Shown here piece after piece: positions 24,937-39,585 of a DNA stretch of 64,000 nt. The notes under the pieces were generated by a model. The model did not search any database. It was not told the origin of the DNA and worked only from the letters and a program-made list of their open reading frames with translations. The stretch lies in NCBI RefSeq assembly GCF_030412965.1, contig NZ_JAUHJQ010000006.1, forward strand, positions 140,290 to 204,289. Reading direction: 5' to 3'. A program made the position numbers and the translations under genes. Each line of letters begins with the position of its first letter. Position 1 is the first letter of the stretch. This stretch comes from Nocardioides oceani (GTDB lineage: Bacteria > Actinomycetota > Actinomycetes > Propionibacteriales > Nocardioidaceae).

Positions 24937-26220
24937 TCAGCCGAAGTCCGCCTTCCGGATCATCGCGTGGATGCCCGTGGTCCGGTCGACGACCTGGGAG
25001 ACCTGGAAGTCGGTCGCGGCGGAGAGGTAGGCGTAGGCCACGGGTCCGGGCATCCCCTTCTCCTCGACGAGGAACGCCAGCGCCTGCTGCACGGCGTCCT
25101 TCATCGCCAGGTCCAGGCTGGTGGCGTTCGCGCCGCCCTCGGGGCCGTCGGGGTCCGAGAGCCCGATCGGCACCCAGAAGTCGGGGGTCTCGGCGAACGG
25201 GTGGTCGAAGGCCTGCTGCGGCACCTGCCGGCTCCCGGCCTTGACGACCGAGAGCCGGAGCGTGGCGCGCAGCGATCCCTCCATCGCGGTGAGCGCCACC
25301 TCGCCGTCGCCCTGCGCCATGTGCGGGTCGCCGGCGAAGAACAGCGCGCCGGCCACCTGCACCGGCAGGTAGAGCGTGGTCCCGACGACGAGGTCGTTGA
25401 TGTCGAGGTTGCCGCCGGCGTACGTCGGGGGCACGGAGTCGACCATCGCGTCGGTGTCGCGCGCGACGCCCATCAGGCCGAGGAACGGCGACAGCCCGAA
25501 CCCGACGGGTACGTCGCCGGGCAGCCGCGCGCGCAGGCCGTGCTTCGAGGAGCGCCGGACCGAGGCGAAGACGCTGATGTTGCCGCCCTCGTTGACGTAG
25601 GCCGCGTTGGCCGGGTCCTCCACGAACTGCTCGGGGTAGGTGCCGGGCAGCGCGCCCTTGCCGTGCCGGTTGGAGATGACGCCGTAGGGCACGCGCAGCG
25701 GCAGCGCGAGCACCTCCACCTTGAGCACGTCGCCGGGGTCGGCGCCGCGCACCGCGATCGGGCCGGTGACGACGTGCGGGCCGGGCCCGGCGTGCGGGGA
25801 GCGCGCGGCGACGGCCACCGCGTCCCGCAGCACGTGCTTCTCGGGCACGCCGAAGGTCTCGAAGTACTGCCGCGGGTCCTTCCCCTGGTCCTCGAGCAGC
25901 CCCTCGTGGGAGATCGTGTCGAGGGTGACCACCGAGCCGGAGTCGACGACGGCGACCGGGGTCGCGGTGCGGTTGGGCAGGTGGCCCCACCAGACCTCGT
26001 CGGGGCGCGAGCGGACGTAGCGGCCGCGGATCCGGCCCTGCCCGGGCTGCAGGATCGCCACGCCGCGGCTGCTGGGTGCGGCGTACGCCGGGGAGCCGGC
26101 GGCCCCGGTCAGCGCGGCGCCGGCCCCGACCGCGCCGGCGGCGGTCGCCCGCAGCACGGCGCGGCGGGCCAGGGCGGAGGCGAGGGTCGAGGTGGAGGAG
26201 GCGGCGGGTGAGGTGTCCAT
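24937..26220 (-). CDS. Tat-exported acetamidase/formamidase family protein
   Basis: The 427-residue product belongs to the FmdA/AmdA family, which hydrolyses short amides to ammonia and acid. Typical segments are VDSGSVVTLDTISHEG, GPIAVRGADPGDVLKVEVL, the acid-rich GNLDINDLVVGTTLYLPV and FFAGDPHMAQGDGEV. The N-terminus carries a twin-arginine signal (LARRAVLRATAAGAVGAGAAL) and an Ala-rich cleavage region near AYAA, so it is probably secreted folded; most family members are cytoplasmic. The ATG at 26220 is chosen over a GTG at 26229. It follows glgB by 57 bp on the same strand but is not obviously related to it. Confidence 0.85.
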   Translation of the reverse strand: MDTSPAASSTSTLASALARRAVLRATAAGAVGAGAALTGAAGSPAYAAPSSRGVAILQPGQGRIRGRYVRSRPDEVWWGHLPNRTATPVAVVDSGSVVTLDTISHEGLLEDQGKDPRQYFETFGVPEKHVLRDAVAVAARSPHAGPGPHVVTGPIAVRGADPGDVLKVEVLALPLRVPYGVISNRHGKGALPGTYPEQFVEDPANAAYVNEGGNISVFASVRRSSKHGLRARLPGDVPVGFGLSPFLGLMGVARDTDAMVDSVPPTYAGGNLDINDLVVGTTLYLPVQVAGALFFAGDPHMAQGDGEVALTAMEGSLRATLRLSVVKAGSRQVPQQAFDHPFAETPDFWVPIGLSDPDGPEGGANATSLDLAMKDAVQQALAFLVEEKGMPGPVAYAYLSAATDFQVSQVVDRTTGIHAMIRKADFG

Positions 26221-26277
26221 GCGGAGCACCCCACCAGCGCCGCGTGCCCGCCACGCTCCGCCCGCGTTGCGGGCCGG

Positions 26278-28497
26278 TTACACCTGGCGGCGGAACCAGA
26301 CCGTGGCGAGCGGCGGCACCACGATGTCGGCGTGCGCGGGCTGGCCCTGGTGCTCGCCGGCGACCGCGGTGATCGCGCCGAGGTTGCCCACCCCGGAGCC
26401 GGTGTAGGTCTCGGCGTCGGTGTTGAGCACCTCCTCCCACACCCCCTCGGCGGGCAGGGCGAGCCGGTAGCCGTCGTGCGGCACGGCCGAGAAGTTCGCG
26501 ACGCACACCAGCTCCGGCGCGTCGTCGCCGTCGGGCACCCGGCGCACGAAGGAGAAGGTGTTGCGCCCGGCGTCGTTGGCGTCGATCCACTGAAAGCCGG
26601 CGGGATCGTGGTCGGCGGCCCACAGGGCGGGAGAGCCGGTGTAGACCCGGTTGAGGTCGCGCACCAGGGAGTGCACGCCGCGGTGCTCGGGGTGGTCCAT
26701 GAGCCACCAGTCGAGCTCGCGGGACTCCGCCCACTCCGACTCCTGGCCGAGCTCGGCGCCCATGAACAGCAGCTGCTTGCCGGGGTGGGCCCACATGAAG
26801 CCGAGGTAGGCGCGGAGGTTCGCCAGCTGCTGCCAGCGGTCGCCGGGCATCTTGCGCAGCAGCGAGCCCTTGCCGTGGACGACCTCGTCGTGGCTGATCG
26901 GCAGCACGTAGTTCTCCGACCACGCGTAGACGAGCGAGAAGGTCATCTCGCCGTGGTGGTGGGCGCGGTGGACCGGCTCGTGGGCGACGTACCCCAGCGA
27001 GTCGTGCATCCAGCCCATGTTCCACTTGAAGCCGAAGCCGAGCCCGTCGGCGCTGGTCGGCCGGGTCACGCCGGGCCAGGAGGTGGACTCCTCGGCGATG
27101 GTGACGATGCCCGGGACGCGCTTGTAGACGGTCGCGTTCATCTCCTGGAGGAACTGCACCGCCTCGAGGTTCTCGCGGCCGCCGTACTTGTTCGGCGTCC
27201 ACTCGCCCTCCTCGCGGGAGTAGTCGAGGTAGAGCATCGAGGCGACGCCGTCGACGCGCAGGCCGTCGGCGTGGAACTCCTCGAGCCAGTAGACCGCGTT
27301 GGCGTAGAGGAAGTTGCGCACCTCGTTGCGGCCGAAGTTGAAGATGTGGGAGCCCCACTCCTTGTGCCAGCCGCGCTGGGGGTTGGGGTCCTCGTACAGC
27401 GGGGTGCCGTCGAAGCGCGCCAGCGCCCACTCGTCGGTGGCGAAGTGGCCCGGCACCCAGTCGAGGATGACGCCGATGCCGGCCTGGTGCAGCCGGTCGA
27501 CGAGCAGCTTGAAGCCGTCGGGGTCGCCGAAGCGGGAGTCCGGCGCGAAGTACGACGTCACGTGGTAGCCCCACGAGCCGCCGAACGGGTGCTGCATGAC
27601 CGGCATCAGCTCGACGTGGGTGAAGCCCAGGTCGGAGAGGTACGCCGGCAGGTCGTCGGCCAGCTCGGCCCACGACCAGAAGCGGCCGTCGGGGTGCTTC
27701 TTCCACGACGCCAGGTGCATCTCGTAGACCGACATCGCCTCGGCGACCGGCCGCTTCGAGGGCCGCTCGGCCATCCAGGCGTCGTCGCCCCACTCGTGGG
27801 TCGACTCGTAGACCAGCGAGGAGGTCGCCGGCGGCTGCTCGGACCAGGCGGCCAGCGGGTCGGCCTTCTCCCGCCACTCGCCGTCCTGGCCGAGGATGGC
27901 GTACTTGTAGGCCGCGCCCGCGCCGAGGCCGGGCACGAAGAGCTCCCAGACACCGGAGCTGCCGAGCTGCCGCATCGGGTGCTCGCGGCCGTCCCAGCTG
28001 TTGAAGGAGCCCTTGAGCCGGACGCCGCGTGCCGAGGGCGCCCACACGGCGAAGGACGTTCCCGAGATCTCGCCGGCGTAGTGGTGCACCCGCGCGCCGA
28101 GCACGGTCCACAGCTGCTCGTGTCGGCCCTCGTTGATCAGGTGGAGGTCCACCTCGCCGAGCGTCGGCAGGAAGCGGTAGGGGTCGTCGACCTCGACCGG
28201 CTCGCCGTCGTAGGCCACGTGCACGCGGTAGTCCGGGACGTCCTCGACCGGCAGCACGCCGGCCCAGAAGCCCTCGTACTCGTGCTCCAGGCGGGTCTCG
28301 CCCCACGCGCCGGTCACCGTGACGCTGGAGGCGAGCGGCTTGAGCACGCGGACGGTCACGCCGCCCTCGTGGGGGTGCGCGCCGAGCACGCTGTGCGGGT
28401 CGCCGTGCCCGCCGCCGAGGAGGAGGTCGAGCTCCTCGCGGGCGACCTCCTTGACGGAGGGGGAGGGGGAGGGGGAGGGGGTGCTGGGCGTGGTCAT
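26278..28497 (-). CDS. glgB: 1,4-alpha-glucan branching enzyme GlgB
   Basis: The 739-residue GH13 enzyme introduces alpha-1,6 branches into alpha-glucan. After a Ser/Pro-rich start it has the GlgB N-terminal domains (LLLGGGHGDPHSVLGAHPHEGG), a CBM48, and the catalytic barrel with nucleophile Asp416 (DGLRVDGVAS) and Glu469 (IAEESTSWP). The 53-residue spacing equals that of E. coli GlgB. HDEVVHGKGSLL is also present. The ATG at 28497 overlaps the stop codon of mak in ATGA. It is the last gene of the coupled glgE-treS-mak-glgB unit and would branch the linear chains made by GlgE. Confidence 0.97.
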   Translation of the reverse strand: MTTPSTPSPSPSPSVKEVAREELDLLLGGGHGDPHSVLGAHPHEGGVTVRVLKPLASSVTVTGAWGETRLEHEYEGFWAGVLPVEDVPDYRVHVAYDGEPVEVDDPYRFLPTLGEVDLHLINEGRHEQLWTVLGARVHHYAGEISGTSFAVWAPSARGVRLKGSFNSWDGREHPMRQLGSSGVWELFVPGLGAGAAYKYAILGQDGEWREKADPLAAWSEQPPATSSLVYESTHEWGDDAWMAERPSKRPVAEAMSVYEMHLASWKKHPDGRFWSWAELADDLPAYLSDLGFTHVELMPVMQHPFGGSWGYHVTSYFAPDSRFGDPDGFKLLVDRLHQAGIGVILDWVPGHFATDEWALARFDGTPLYEDPNPQRGWHKEWGSHIFNFGRNEVRNFLYANAVYWLEEFHADGLRVDGVASMLYLDYSREEGEWTPNKYGGRENLEAVQFLQEMNATVYKRVPGIVTIAEESTSWPGVTRPTSADGLGFGFKWNMGWMHDSLGYVAHEPVHRAHHHGEMTFSLVYAWSENYVLPISHDEVVHGKGSLLRKMPGDRWQQLANLRAYLGFMWAHPGKQLLFMGAELGQESEWAESRELDWWLMDHPEHRGVHSLVRDLNRVYTGSPALWAADHDPAGFQWIDANDAGRNTFSFVRRVPDGDDAPELVCVANFSAVPHDGYRLALPAEGVWEEVLNTDAETYTGSGVGNLGAITAVAGEHQGQPAHADIVVPPLATVWFRRQV

Positions 28498-29935
28498 GAG
28501 GCTCCGATCCGTGCGACGGCCTCGAGCGGGATGGACACCCAGCCCGGCCGGTTGCGGGTCTCGTAGACGGTCTCGTAGACGGCCTTGTCGGCGACGTACG
28601 CCGCCAGCAGGACCTTCGCGTCCTCGCTCGGCTCGCCGTCGGCGTAGGCCGTCAGGAAGTGGTTGCGGTTGCGGTGGGCCCACTCCTCGGCCCGGTAGGC
28701 CAGCTGGGCGGCGGCCTCGGCGTCGGCCTCGCTCAGGTCGACGCTCTGCTTCTCGACCACGCGCGGGGCGTAGTCGAAGGAGCGCAGCATCCCGGCGACG
28801 TCGCGCCAGGGGCTGTCGGGCTCGAGGCGCTCGGCGAGCGGCTTGGCCGGCTCGCCCTCGAAGTCGACGATCTTCCAGCCCTTGGCGGTGCGCAGGGTCT
28901 GGCCGAGGTGGAGGTCGCCGTGGACGTGCTGGACGTCGACCCCGTCGAGCGCCGCCACCGCGTCGTACGTCGCGCGCAGGGCGTCGGCGTGCTGGGCGAG
29001 CTCGGGCACGACCTCCAGCGCGGCGTCGAGCCGGGTGCGCATGCCGTCGGCGAGCGCGCGGACCGCCTCGGGCCCCCGTCGCTCGGCGGGGAAGTGCTCG
29101 CGCAGCAGCGCGTGCACCTCCTTGAGGGTCAGGCCGAGCCGCTCGGACTCGCCGGCGAAGTCACCGCCGACCTCGTGGGCGTGGAGGTCGCCCTCGGCGT
29201 AGAGGTCGCGCACGCTGGTGAGCGCGAGGTCCCACCCGTCGGTGGCGGTGCGCAGGAACTGCTGCAGCATCGCCAGGTGGTACTCCTCGCCGGCGGCGTC
29301 GGTCCACGACATCCAGCCGTAGAGCGCGGCCACGTCGGTCGAGCCGGCCCGGGTCAGCGCCTCGTGCACGGTGACGTCGGGGTTCGCGCCCGCCGTCACC
29401 TTGCGGAAGAGCTTCATGATCGAGTCCTCGCCGAAGGCGACGGAGGAGTTCGACTGCTCGCCGGTGAACAGCGAGGCGACGCCCTCGGGGTCGAGGTCGT
29501 GGCCCGGCAGCCGGTGGAAGGTGAGCCCGGTGGCCCCGGCGACGGGGGAGTCGGCCGCCGCGACGAACGAGCGGAGCCAGCAGGCCATCGCCTCGCGGTC
29601 GTGCAGGGCGTCGTAGGCGTGCACCCAGCCCAGGCCCGGCTCCTCCCACCACCCGATGAAGGCGTGGTCCAGGCGCGTCTCGGCCTCGGCGTACAGCGCC
29701 AGCGGCACCTGGTAGGTCTCGGTGCCGCCCTCGCTGTCGCCGTAGGTGAGCTCGACGAGGTGGTCGACGACGGCGGGCCCGGCGTCGACGCAGCCGGGCA
29801 CCTGCCCGATGCGGTGCACGGCGGTCACCTCGAAGGGACGTCCCTTGCCCCCGAACCAGCGGGTCTTCTCGAGGTACTCGACGAAGACCTGGCGGTCGAG
29901 GTGGTCGGCGGTCGGTCGGTCCAGCGGGTTGTCGC

Positions 29936-29939
<4 letters not shown>
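28494..29939 (-). CDS. mak: Maltokinase (Pep2/Mak)
   Basis: The 481-residue kinase phosphorylates maltose with ATP to maltose 1-phosphate, the GlgE donor. It has the maltokinase N-terminal cap ([18 protein letters not shown]) and an aminoglycoside-phosphotransferase-like domain. The nucleotide-anchoring region is [21 protein letters not shown], the catalytic loop [14 protein letters not shown], and the metal site [17 protein letters not shown]. The GTG at 29939 overlaps the treS stop codon (GTGA), and the 3' end overlaps glgB (ATGA). TreS and Mak are separate proteins here, while some actinobacteria fuse them. Confidence 0.96.
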
Positions 29940-31716
<1,777 letters not shown>

Positions 31717-31720
<4 letters not shown>

Positions 31721-33705
31721 CGGGTCCTCCTCACGGTCAGGACGTGCGCGGGCTCGTGGTAGGGGTCGAGCCGGACGTAGTTGTGCTGCGACCAGCTCCA
31801 GGCGTCGCCGGTGATCTCGTCGTGGACGGCGAACGACTCGCCCCAGTCCATGCCCATCGCGGGCAGGTCGAGGTGGACCGTCGTCTCCCGCGTGGCGTGG
31901 GGGTCGAGGTTGATCACCACGATCACGTCGTCGGGGGTGCCGTCGGCCGCGACCGCGTGCTTGCTGAAGGCGAGCACGTTCTCGTCGTCGGTGGAGTGGA
32001 TGACCACGTTGCGCAGCAGCTGCAGCGCCCGGTGCTGGCGGCGGACCTCGTTGAGCCGGGTGAGGTACGGCGCGAGCGTGCGGCCCTCGCGCTCGGCGGC
32101 GTCCCAGTCGCGGACCCGGATCTGGTACTTCTCGGAGTCGAGGTACTCCTCGCTGCCGGGCTTGACCGCGACGTGCTCGTAGAGCTCGTACCCGGCGTAC
32201 ACGCCCCAGCTGGGGGACCCGGTGGCCGCCAGCGCTGCGCGGACCTTGAACGCCGCCGGGCCGCCGTACTGCAGGTAGGCGTGGAGGATGTCGGGGGTGT
32301 TGACGAAGAAGTTCGGCCGCATGACGTGGTCGGACTCGCTCGCCAGCTCGCGGAGGTACTCCTCGATCTCCCACTTGGCGGTGCGCCAGGTGAAGTAGGT
32401 GTAGCTCTGGTGGAAGCCGACCGAGCCGAGGCCGCGCATCATCGCCGGGCGGGTGAAGGCCTCGGAGAGGAACAGCACGTCGGGGTCGGTGCGGCGCACC
32501 TCCTTGAGCAGCCACTCCCAGAACGCGACCGGCTTGGTGTGGGGGTTGTCGACGCGGAAGATCCGCACCCCGTGGGCCATCCAGTGCTTGACGACGCGGA
32601 GCACCTCGCGGCAGATCCCGCTCGGGTCGTTGTCGAAGTTGATCGGGTAGATGTCCTGGTACTTCTTGGGCGGGTTCTCCGCGAACGCGATCGTGCCGTC
32701 GGCACGCGTGGTGAAGAACTCCGGGTGCTCGGTGACCCAGGGGTGGTCGGGCGCGGCCTGGAGGGCCAGGTCGAGGGCGACCTCGAGGCCGAGCTCGCGG
32801 GCGCGGCCGACGAAGGCGTCGAAGTCCTCGAGCGTCCCGAGGTCGGGGTGCACCGCGTCGTGGCCGCCGTGCTTGGAGCCGATCGCCCACGGCGAGCCGG
32901 GGTCGTCGGGCCCCGGGGTCAGGGTGTTGTTCGGGCCCTTGCGGTTCACCTCGCCGATCGGGTGGATCGGCGGGAGGTAGATGACATCGAAGCCCATCGC
33001 GGCGACCGCGTCGAGGCGCTTCGCGGCCGTGCGGAAGGTGCCGGTGGTGACCGTGCCGGTCGCCGGGTCCTGGGTGGCCCCCTCCGAGCGCGGGAAGAAC
33101 TCGTACCAGCTGCCGAAGAGCGCCCGCTCGCGGTCCGCGTAGAGGGGGTAGGGGCCCTCGACGGTCACCAGCTCGCGCAGCGGGTGGGCCAGGAGGACGG
33201 CGTCGAGCTCGGGGGACTGGAGCACCGCGAGCCGGGCCGCCTCGGGGCGCGAGGTGTCGGTGCAGGCCTCGATGGCCGCGTCCACGACCTGGCGGGCGGC
33301 GGTGTCCTGGCCGTCGAGGTCGCCGCGGACGCGCTCGAGGAGCAGGCGGCCCTCGGTGAACATCAGCTCGGTGTCGACGCCGGCGGGGATCTTCAGCCCC
33401 GCGGCGTGCTGCCACGTCGCGACCGGGTCGGACCAGGCCTGGACCTCGAAGGTCCACGCGCCGCCCGCGTCGGGCGTGACCCACGCGTCGTACCGGTCGG
33501 GCACCTCGGCGTGCTTGGTCATCCGCACGGGGGGCCGGCGGGTGCCCGACGGGTCGGTGAGGACGACCTCGGCGCCCAGCTTGTCGTGCCCCTCGCGGAA
33601 GACCGTCGCGCGGACGGGCAGGGGCTCGCCGACGGTCGCCTTGGCCGGCTGCCGACCGAGGTCGACCACGGGCATGACGTTCATGACGGGGATGCGTCCG
33701 ACCAT
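31717..33705 (-). CDS. glgE: Alpha-1,4-glucan:maltose-1-phosphate maltosyltransferase GlgE
   Basis: The 662-residue GH13_3 enzyme extends linear alpha-1,4-glucan by transferring maltosyl units from maltose 1-phosphate. It starts [20 protein letters not shown], has [18 protein letters not shown] in the barrel, nucleophile Asp386 ([17 protein letters not shown]) and acid/base Glu415 (LSEAFTRP). The 29-residue spacing is the same as in the Streptomyces coelicolor enzyme (394/423). It heads the coupled treS-mak-glgB unit. The ATG at 33705 is 6 nt after a TAGGTT -10, with GGAGAA between them. The divergent glgP promoter lies about 150 bp away. Confidence 0.97.
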
Positions 33706-33875
33706 TTCTCCAACCTAGTGGCGGGTCGCGGCGGGCACGCAAGTCGTGCCGCCGCGGTGTGCGGGCGGTGCCCGAGGGCTTTGGCTTCGGGGGGCATGTA
33801 CCCACGTCGGCTCGAGCCGAACGGATCGGCCCGAAACGGTTGGAACGTTCAAAGAATCTCGCTAGCGTCGGCTCC
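33706..33875. promoter_or_regulatory. Divergent glgE/glgP promoter region
   Basis: On the minus strand TAGGTT (33717-33712) is the glgE -10. On the plus strand TTGGAA (33840-33845) and TAGCGT (33863-33868) are a 17-bp-spaced promoter for glgP, 7 nt before its GTG. GAACGTTC, an 8-bp palindrome, sits just after the glgP -35 and could be an operator. Confidence 0.55.
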
Positions 33876-36452
33876 GTGCGCGCCATCCGTCGATTCACCG
33901 TCCGTCCCGTCCTCCCGCCCGCGCTCGCAGCGCTCGGCGAGCTCGCCGGGAACCTGCGCTGGTCCTGGCACCCCGAGACCCAGGACGTCTTCGAACGCGT
34001 CGACCCCTCGCTGTGGCACTCGACCGGGCGTGACCCGGTCAAGCTGCTCGGCTCGGTCGGCCGCGCCCGGCTCGACGAGCTCGCGGGCGACCAGGGCTTC
34101 CTGCACGCGCTGGCCGCAGCCCGGGCCGACCTGCAGACCTACCTGACCGAGGACCGCTGGTACCAACGGCGCGGACCCGCCGGCGGCCCGTCCTCGATCG
34201 CCTACTTCTCCCCGGAGTTCGGCATCACCGCGGTGCTGCCGCAGTACTCCGGCGGCCTCGGCATCCTCGCCGGCGACCACCTCAAGGCGGCCAGCGACCT
34301 CGGTGTGCCGATCGTCGGCGTCGGCCTGCTCTACAAGCACGGCTACTTCAAGCAGTCGCTCTCCCGCGAGGGCTGGCAGCAGGAGACCTACCCCGTCCTC
34401 GACCCCGACGAGCTGCCCATCTCGCTGCTGCGCGAGGCCGACGGCTCCCGCGCGACGATCTCGCTCGCGATGCCCGACGGCCCCGACCTGGTCGCCCGGG
34501 TGTGGGTCGCCAGCGTCGGCCGGGTCCCGCTGCTGATGCTCGACACCGACGTCGAGGAGAACCCCGAGCACTACGTCGGGGTCACCGACCGGTTGTACGG
34601 CGGCAACTCCGAGCACCGGCTGCGCCAGGAGCTGCTGCTCGGCATCGGTGGTGTGCGCGCACTACGTGCCTACTCCCGGATCACCGGTCACCCTGCGCCC
34701 GAGGTCTTCCACACCAACGAGGGCCACGCCGGCTTCCTCGGCCTGGAGCGGATCCGCGAGCTCACCGTCGAGGACGGCGGCCCGCGGCTGGACTTCGACA
34801 CCGCCCTCGAGGTGGGTCGCGCCTCGACGGTGTTCACCACGCACACGCCGGTGCCGGCCGGCATCGACCGGTTCCCCCGGACGCTCGTCGAGCAGTACCT
34901 CTCCGACGCCGGCCCCGTCCCCGGCGTCCCGGTCGACCGGATCCTCGCGCTCGGTGCCGAGGACTACGAGGGCGGCGACGGCTCGGTGTTCAACATGGCG
35001 GTCATGGGCTTCCGGCTCGCCCAGCGCGCCAACGGCGTCTCCCAGCTCCACGGGCACGTCAGCCGCGAGATGTTCAACGGCCTCTGGCCTGCCTTCGACG
35101 AGGCCGAGGTGCCGATCGGGTCGATCACCAACGGCGTGCACGCCCCGACCTGGGTGGCCCGCGAGGTCTTCGAGCTCGCCGGTGAGGTGGGCGCCGACCC
35201 CGACGACCTCGACAGCTTCTGGACCGCGGCCGACAAGATCCCCGGCCGGCGGATCTGGGACGTCAAGCGGCAGCTGCGCGAGCGGCTCGTCGCGGACGCC
35301 CGCCGGCGGATGCAGCGTTCCTACGAGAAGCGCGGCCACGCCCGGGCGGAGCTCGGGTGGATCGACTCCGCGCTCGACCCGGACGTGCTGACCATCGGGT
35401 TCGCGCGCCGCGCCGCGTCGTACAAGCGACTGACCCTGCTGCTGCGCGACCCGGCCCGGCTCAAGCGGCTGCTGACCGACCCCGACCGGCCGGTGCAGCT
35501 GGTGATGGCCGGCAAGGCGCACCCGGCCGACGACGGCGGCAAGAAGCTGATCCAGGCGATCGTCCAGCTGGCCGACGACCCGCAGGTGCGCCACCGCATC
35601 GCCTACCTGCCCAACTACGACATCGCGATGGCGCAGCCGCTCTACCCGGGCTGCGACGTGTGGCTCAACAACCCCCTGCGCCCCTACGAGGCGTGCGGCA
35701 CCTCGGGCATGAAGGCCGCGCTCAACGGTGGGCTGAACCTCTCCATCCTCGACGGCTGGTGGGACGAGTGGTACGACGGCGAGAACGGCTGGGCCATCCC
35801 GTCCGCCGACGGCGTCGAGGACACCGACAAGCGCGACGACCTCGAGGCCGCCGCGCTCTACGACCTCATCGAGAACGAGGTCGCGCCGCGCTTCTACGAC
35901 GTCGACGAGGAGGGCGTGCCGACCCGGTGGCTCGAGATGCTGCGGCACACCTTGAAGTCGCTCGGCCCCAAGGTGCTGGCGACCCGGATGGTCCGCGACT
36001 ACACCCAGCAGCTCTACGTCCCGGCCTCGGTCAACGCCCGCCGGCTCAACGACGACTACGCCGGCGCCGCCGAGCTCGCGGGTTGGAAGCGCCGCGTCCG
36101 CGGCGGCTGGCCGGGCGTGCGCGTCGAGCACGTCGAGAGCAGCGGTGTGGGCGACGCCCCCGAGGTGGGCGCGGTGATGTCGGTGCGCGCGTTCGTCGCG
36201 CTCGGCGACCTCGCGCCCGGCGACGTCGCGGTGCAGCTCGTGCACGGGCGGACCACCAGCGAGGACGAGCTGCGCGACACCGCGGTGACCGAGCTGGCGC
36301 TCGTGGAGAGCTACGAGGCTGGTCGGCACCGCTTCGACGGCGACGTCACCCTCGACCACTCCGGCGCGTTCGGCTACACCGTCCGCGTCGTCCCGCGCAA
36401 CGAGCTGCTGGTCTCCGCCGCCGAGCTCGGCGTCGTGGCGCTCCCGGCCTAG
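33876..36452 (+). CDS. glgP: Glycogen/alpha-glucan phosphorylase GlgP
   Basis: The 858-residue GT35 enzyme releases glucose 1-phosphate from alpha-glucan. It begins [17 protein letters not shown] with the DUF3417 domain typical of actinobacterial/archaeal GlgP ([18 protein letters not shown]). Then come [52 protein letters not shown] and [12 protein letters not shown]. The PLP/phosphate region contains [21 protein letters not shown] and [21 protein letters not shown] in segments. The GTG at 33876 lies 7 nt after TAGCGT; a longer in-frame start would include the promoter. It is divergent from the glgE operon and opposes it metabolically. The gene ends 11 bp before repeat array B. Confidence 0.95.
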   Translation: MRAIRRFTVRPVLPPALAALGELAGNLRWSWHPETQDVFERVDPSLWHSTGRDPVKLLGSVGRARLDELAGDQGFLHALAAARADLQTYLTEDRWYQRRGPAGGPSSIAYFSPEFGITAVLPQYSGGLGILAGDHLKAASDLGVPIVGVGLLYKHGYFKQSLSREGWQQETYPVLDPDELPISLLREADGSRATISLAMPDGPDLVARVWVASVGRVPLLMLDTDVEENPEHYVGVTDRLYGGNSEHRLRQELLLGIGGVRALRAYSRITGHPAPEVFHTNEGHAGFLGLERIRELTVEDGGPRLDFDTALEVGRASTVFTTHTPVPAGIDRFPRTLVEQYLSDAGPVPGVPVDRILALGAEDYEGGDGSVFNMAVMGFRLAQRANGVSQLHGHVSREMFNGLWPAFDEAEVPIGSITNGVHAPTWVAREVFELAGEVGADPDDLDSFWTAADKIPGRRIWDVKRQLRERLVADARRRMQRSYEKRGHARAELGWIDSALDPDVLTIGFARRAASYKRLTLLLRDPARLKRLLTDPDRPVQLVMAGKAHPADDGGKKLIQAIVQLADDPQVRHRIAYLPNYDIAMAQPLYPGCDVWLNNPLRPYEACGTSGMKAALNGGLNLSILDGWWDEWYDGENGWAIPSADGVEDTDKRDDLEAAALYDLIENEVAPRFYDVDEEGVPTRWLEMLRHTLKSLGPKVLATRMVRDYTQQLYVPASVNARRLNDDYAGAAELAGWKRRVRGGWPGVRVEHVESSGVGDAPEVGAVMSVRAFVALGDLAPGDVAVQLVHGRTTSEDELRDTAVTELALVESYEAGRHRFDGDVTLDHSGAFGYTVRVVPRNELLVSAAELGVVALPA

Positions 36453-36462
36453 CGCAGACGCC

Positions 36463-37336
36463 CGCTGGTCGAGCAGCGAAGGCCTTTCCTGCTGGCTGAG
36501 CAGTGAAGGCCCGCTGGGGCCTGAGCGTGTCGAAGCCCGGTGAGGGGCGTAGGGCCGTGGGGACGGTCGCCGGGTTTCGACACGGCTCGCTGGCGCTCGC
36601 CTGCTCAACCAGCGGTACGGCGCGGCGTGTCCCTGCGGGTTGAGCAGTGAAGGCCCGCTGGGGCGTGAGCGTGTCGAAGCCCGGTGAGGGGCGCAGGGCC
36701 GTGGGGACGGTCACCGGGTTTCGACACGGCTCGCTGGCGCTCGCCTGCTCAACCAGCGGTACGGCGCGGCGCGTCCCTGCTGGTTGAGCAGTGAAGGCCC
36801 GCTGGGGCTTGAGCGTGTCGAAGCCCGGTGAGGGGCGTAGGGCCGTTGGGACGGTCACCGGGGTTCGACACGGCTCGCTGGCGCTCGCCTGCTCAACCAG
36901 CGGTACGGCGCGTCCCTGCGGGTTGAGCAGTGAAGGCCCGCTGGGGCTTGAGCGTGTCGAAGCCCGGTGAGGGGCGTAGGGCCGTGGGGACGGTCACCGG
37001 GTTTCGACACGGCTCGCTGGCGCTCGCCTGCTCAACCAGCGGTAGGGCACGGCGCGTCCCTGCGGGTTGAGCAGTGAAGGCCCGCTGGGGCGTGAGCGTG
37101 TCGAAGCCCGGTGAGGGGCGCAGGGCCGTGGGGACGGTCACCGGGTTTCGACACGGCTCGCTGGCGCTCGCCTGCTCAACCAGCGGTAGGGTACGGCGCG
37201 TCCCTGCTGGTTGAGCAGTGAAGGCCCGCTGGGGCCTGAGCGTGTCGAAACCCGGTGAGGGGCGCAGGGCCGTAGCCACGGTCACCGGGTTTCGACACGG
37301 CTCGCTGGCGCTCGCCTGCTCGACCAGCGGTAGGGC
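36463..37336. repeat. Tandem array of REP-like palindromic repeats (array B, inverted relative to array A)
   Basis: Six copies of one element follow each other. The marker CAGTGAAGGCCCGCTGGGG recurs at 36501, 36645, 36789, 36928, 37072 and 37216, a 144-bp period with one 139-bp step. Each unit runs GGTTGAGCAGTGAAGGCCC, GTGTCGAAGCCCGGTGA, a variable centre, TCACCGGGTTTCGACAC, GGCTCGCTGGCGCTCG and CTGCTCAACC. The arms are mutually inverted and can fold into a long hairpin. A partial unit sits at the left end. Compared with array A the element is reverse-complemented. The array fills the 900-bp gap between the 3' ends of glgP and glgX, so it could end transcription from both sides. No gene is credible inside it. 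Confidence 0.92.
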
Positions 37337-37353
37337 GCGGCTCGACCGGCGGG

Positions 37354-39504
<2,151 letters not shown>

Positions 39505-39585
39505 CGGCCCATTGTCGCCGACCCCGTCCGGGACCGGTGCACAATGCCCCGACAGCACCACTCGGGATCGGACTCAGGGAGCGGC

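Noticed and set aside
24890..28306. Very long minus-strand frame (over 1100 residues) across glgB and the acetamidase gene
   Set aside because: Out-of-frame shadow caused by high GC; composition is almost only Arg, Ala, Gly, Pro, while glgB in another frame shows every family motif.
36463..37336. Array B as an insertion sequence or integron
   Set aside because: No transposase or integrase, no target-site duplications seen, and the units are tandem palindromes.
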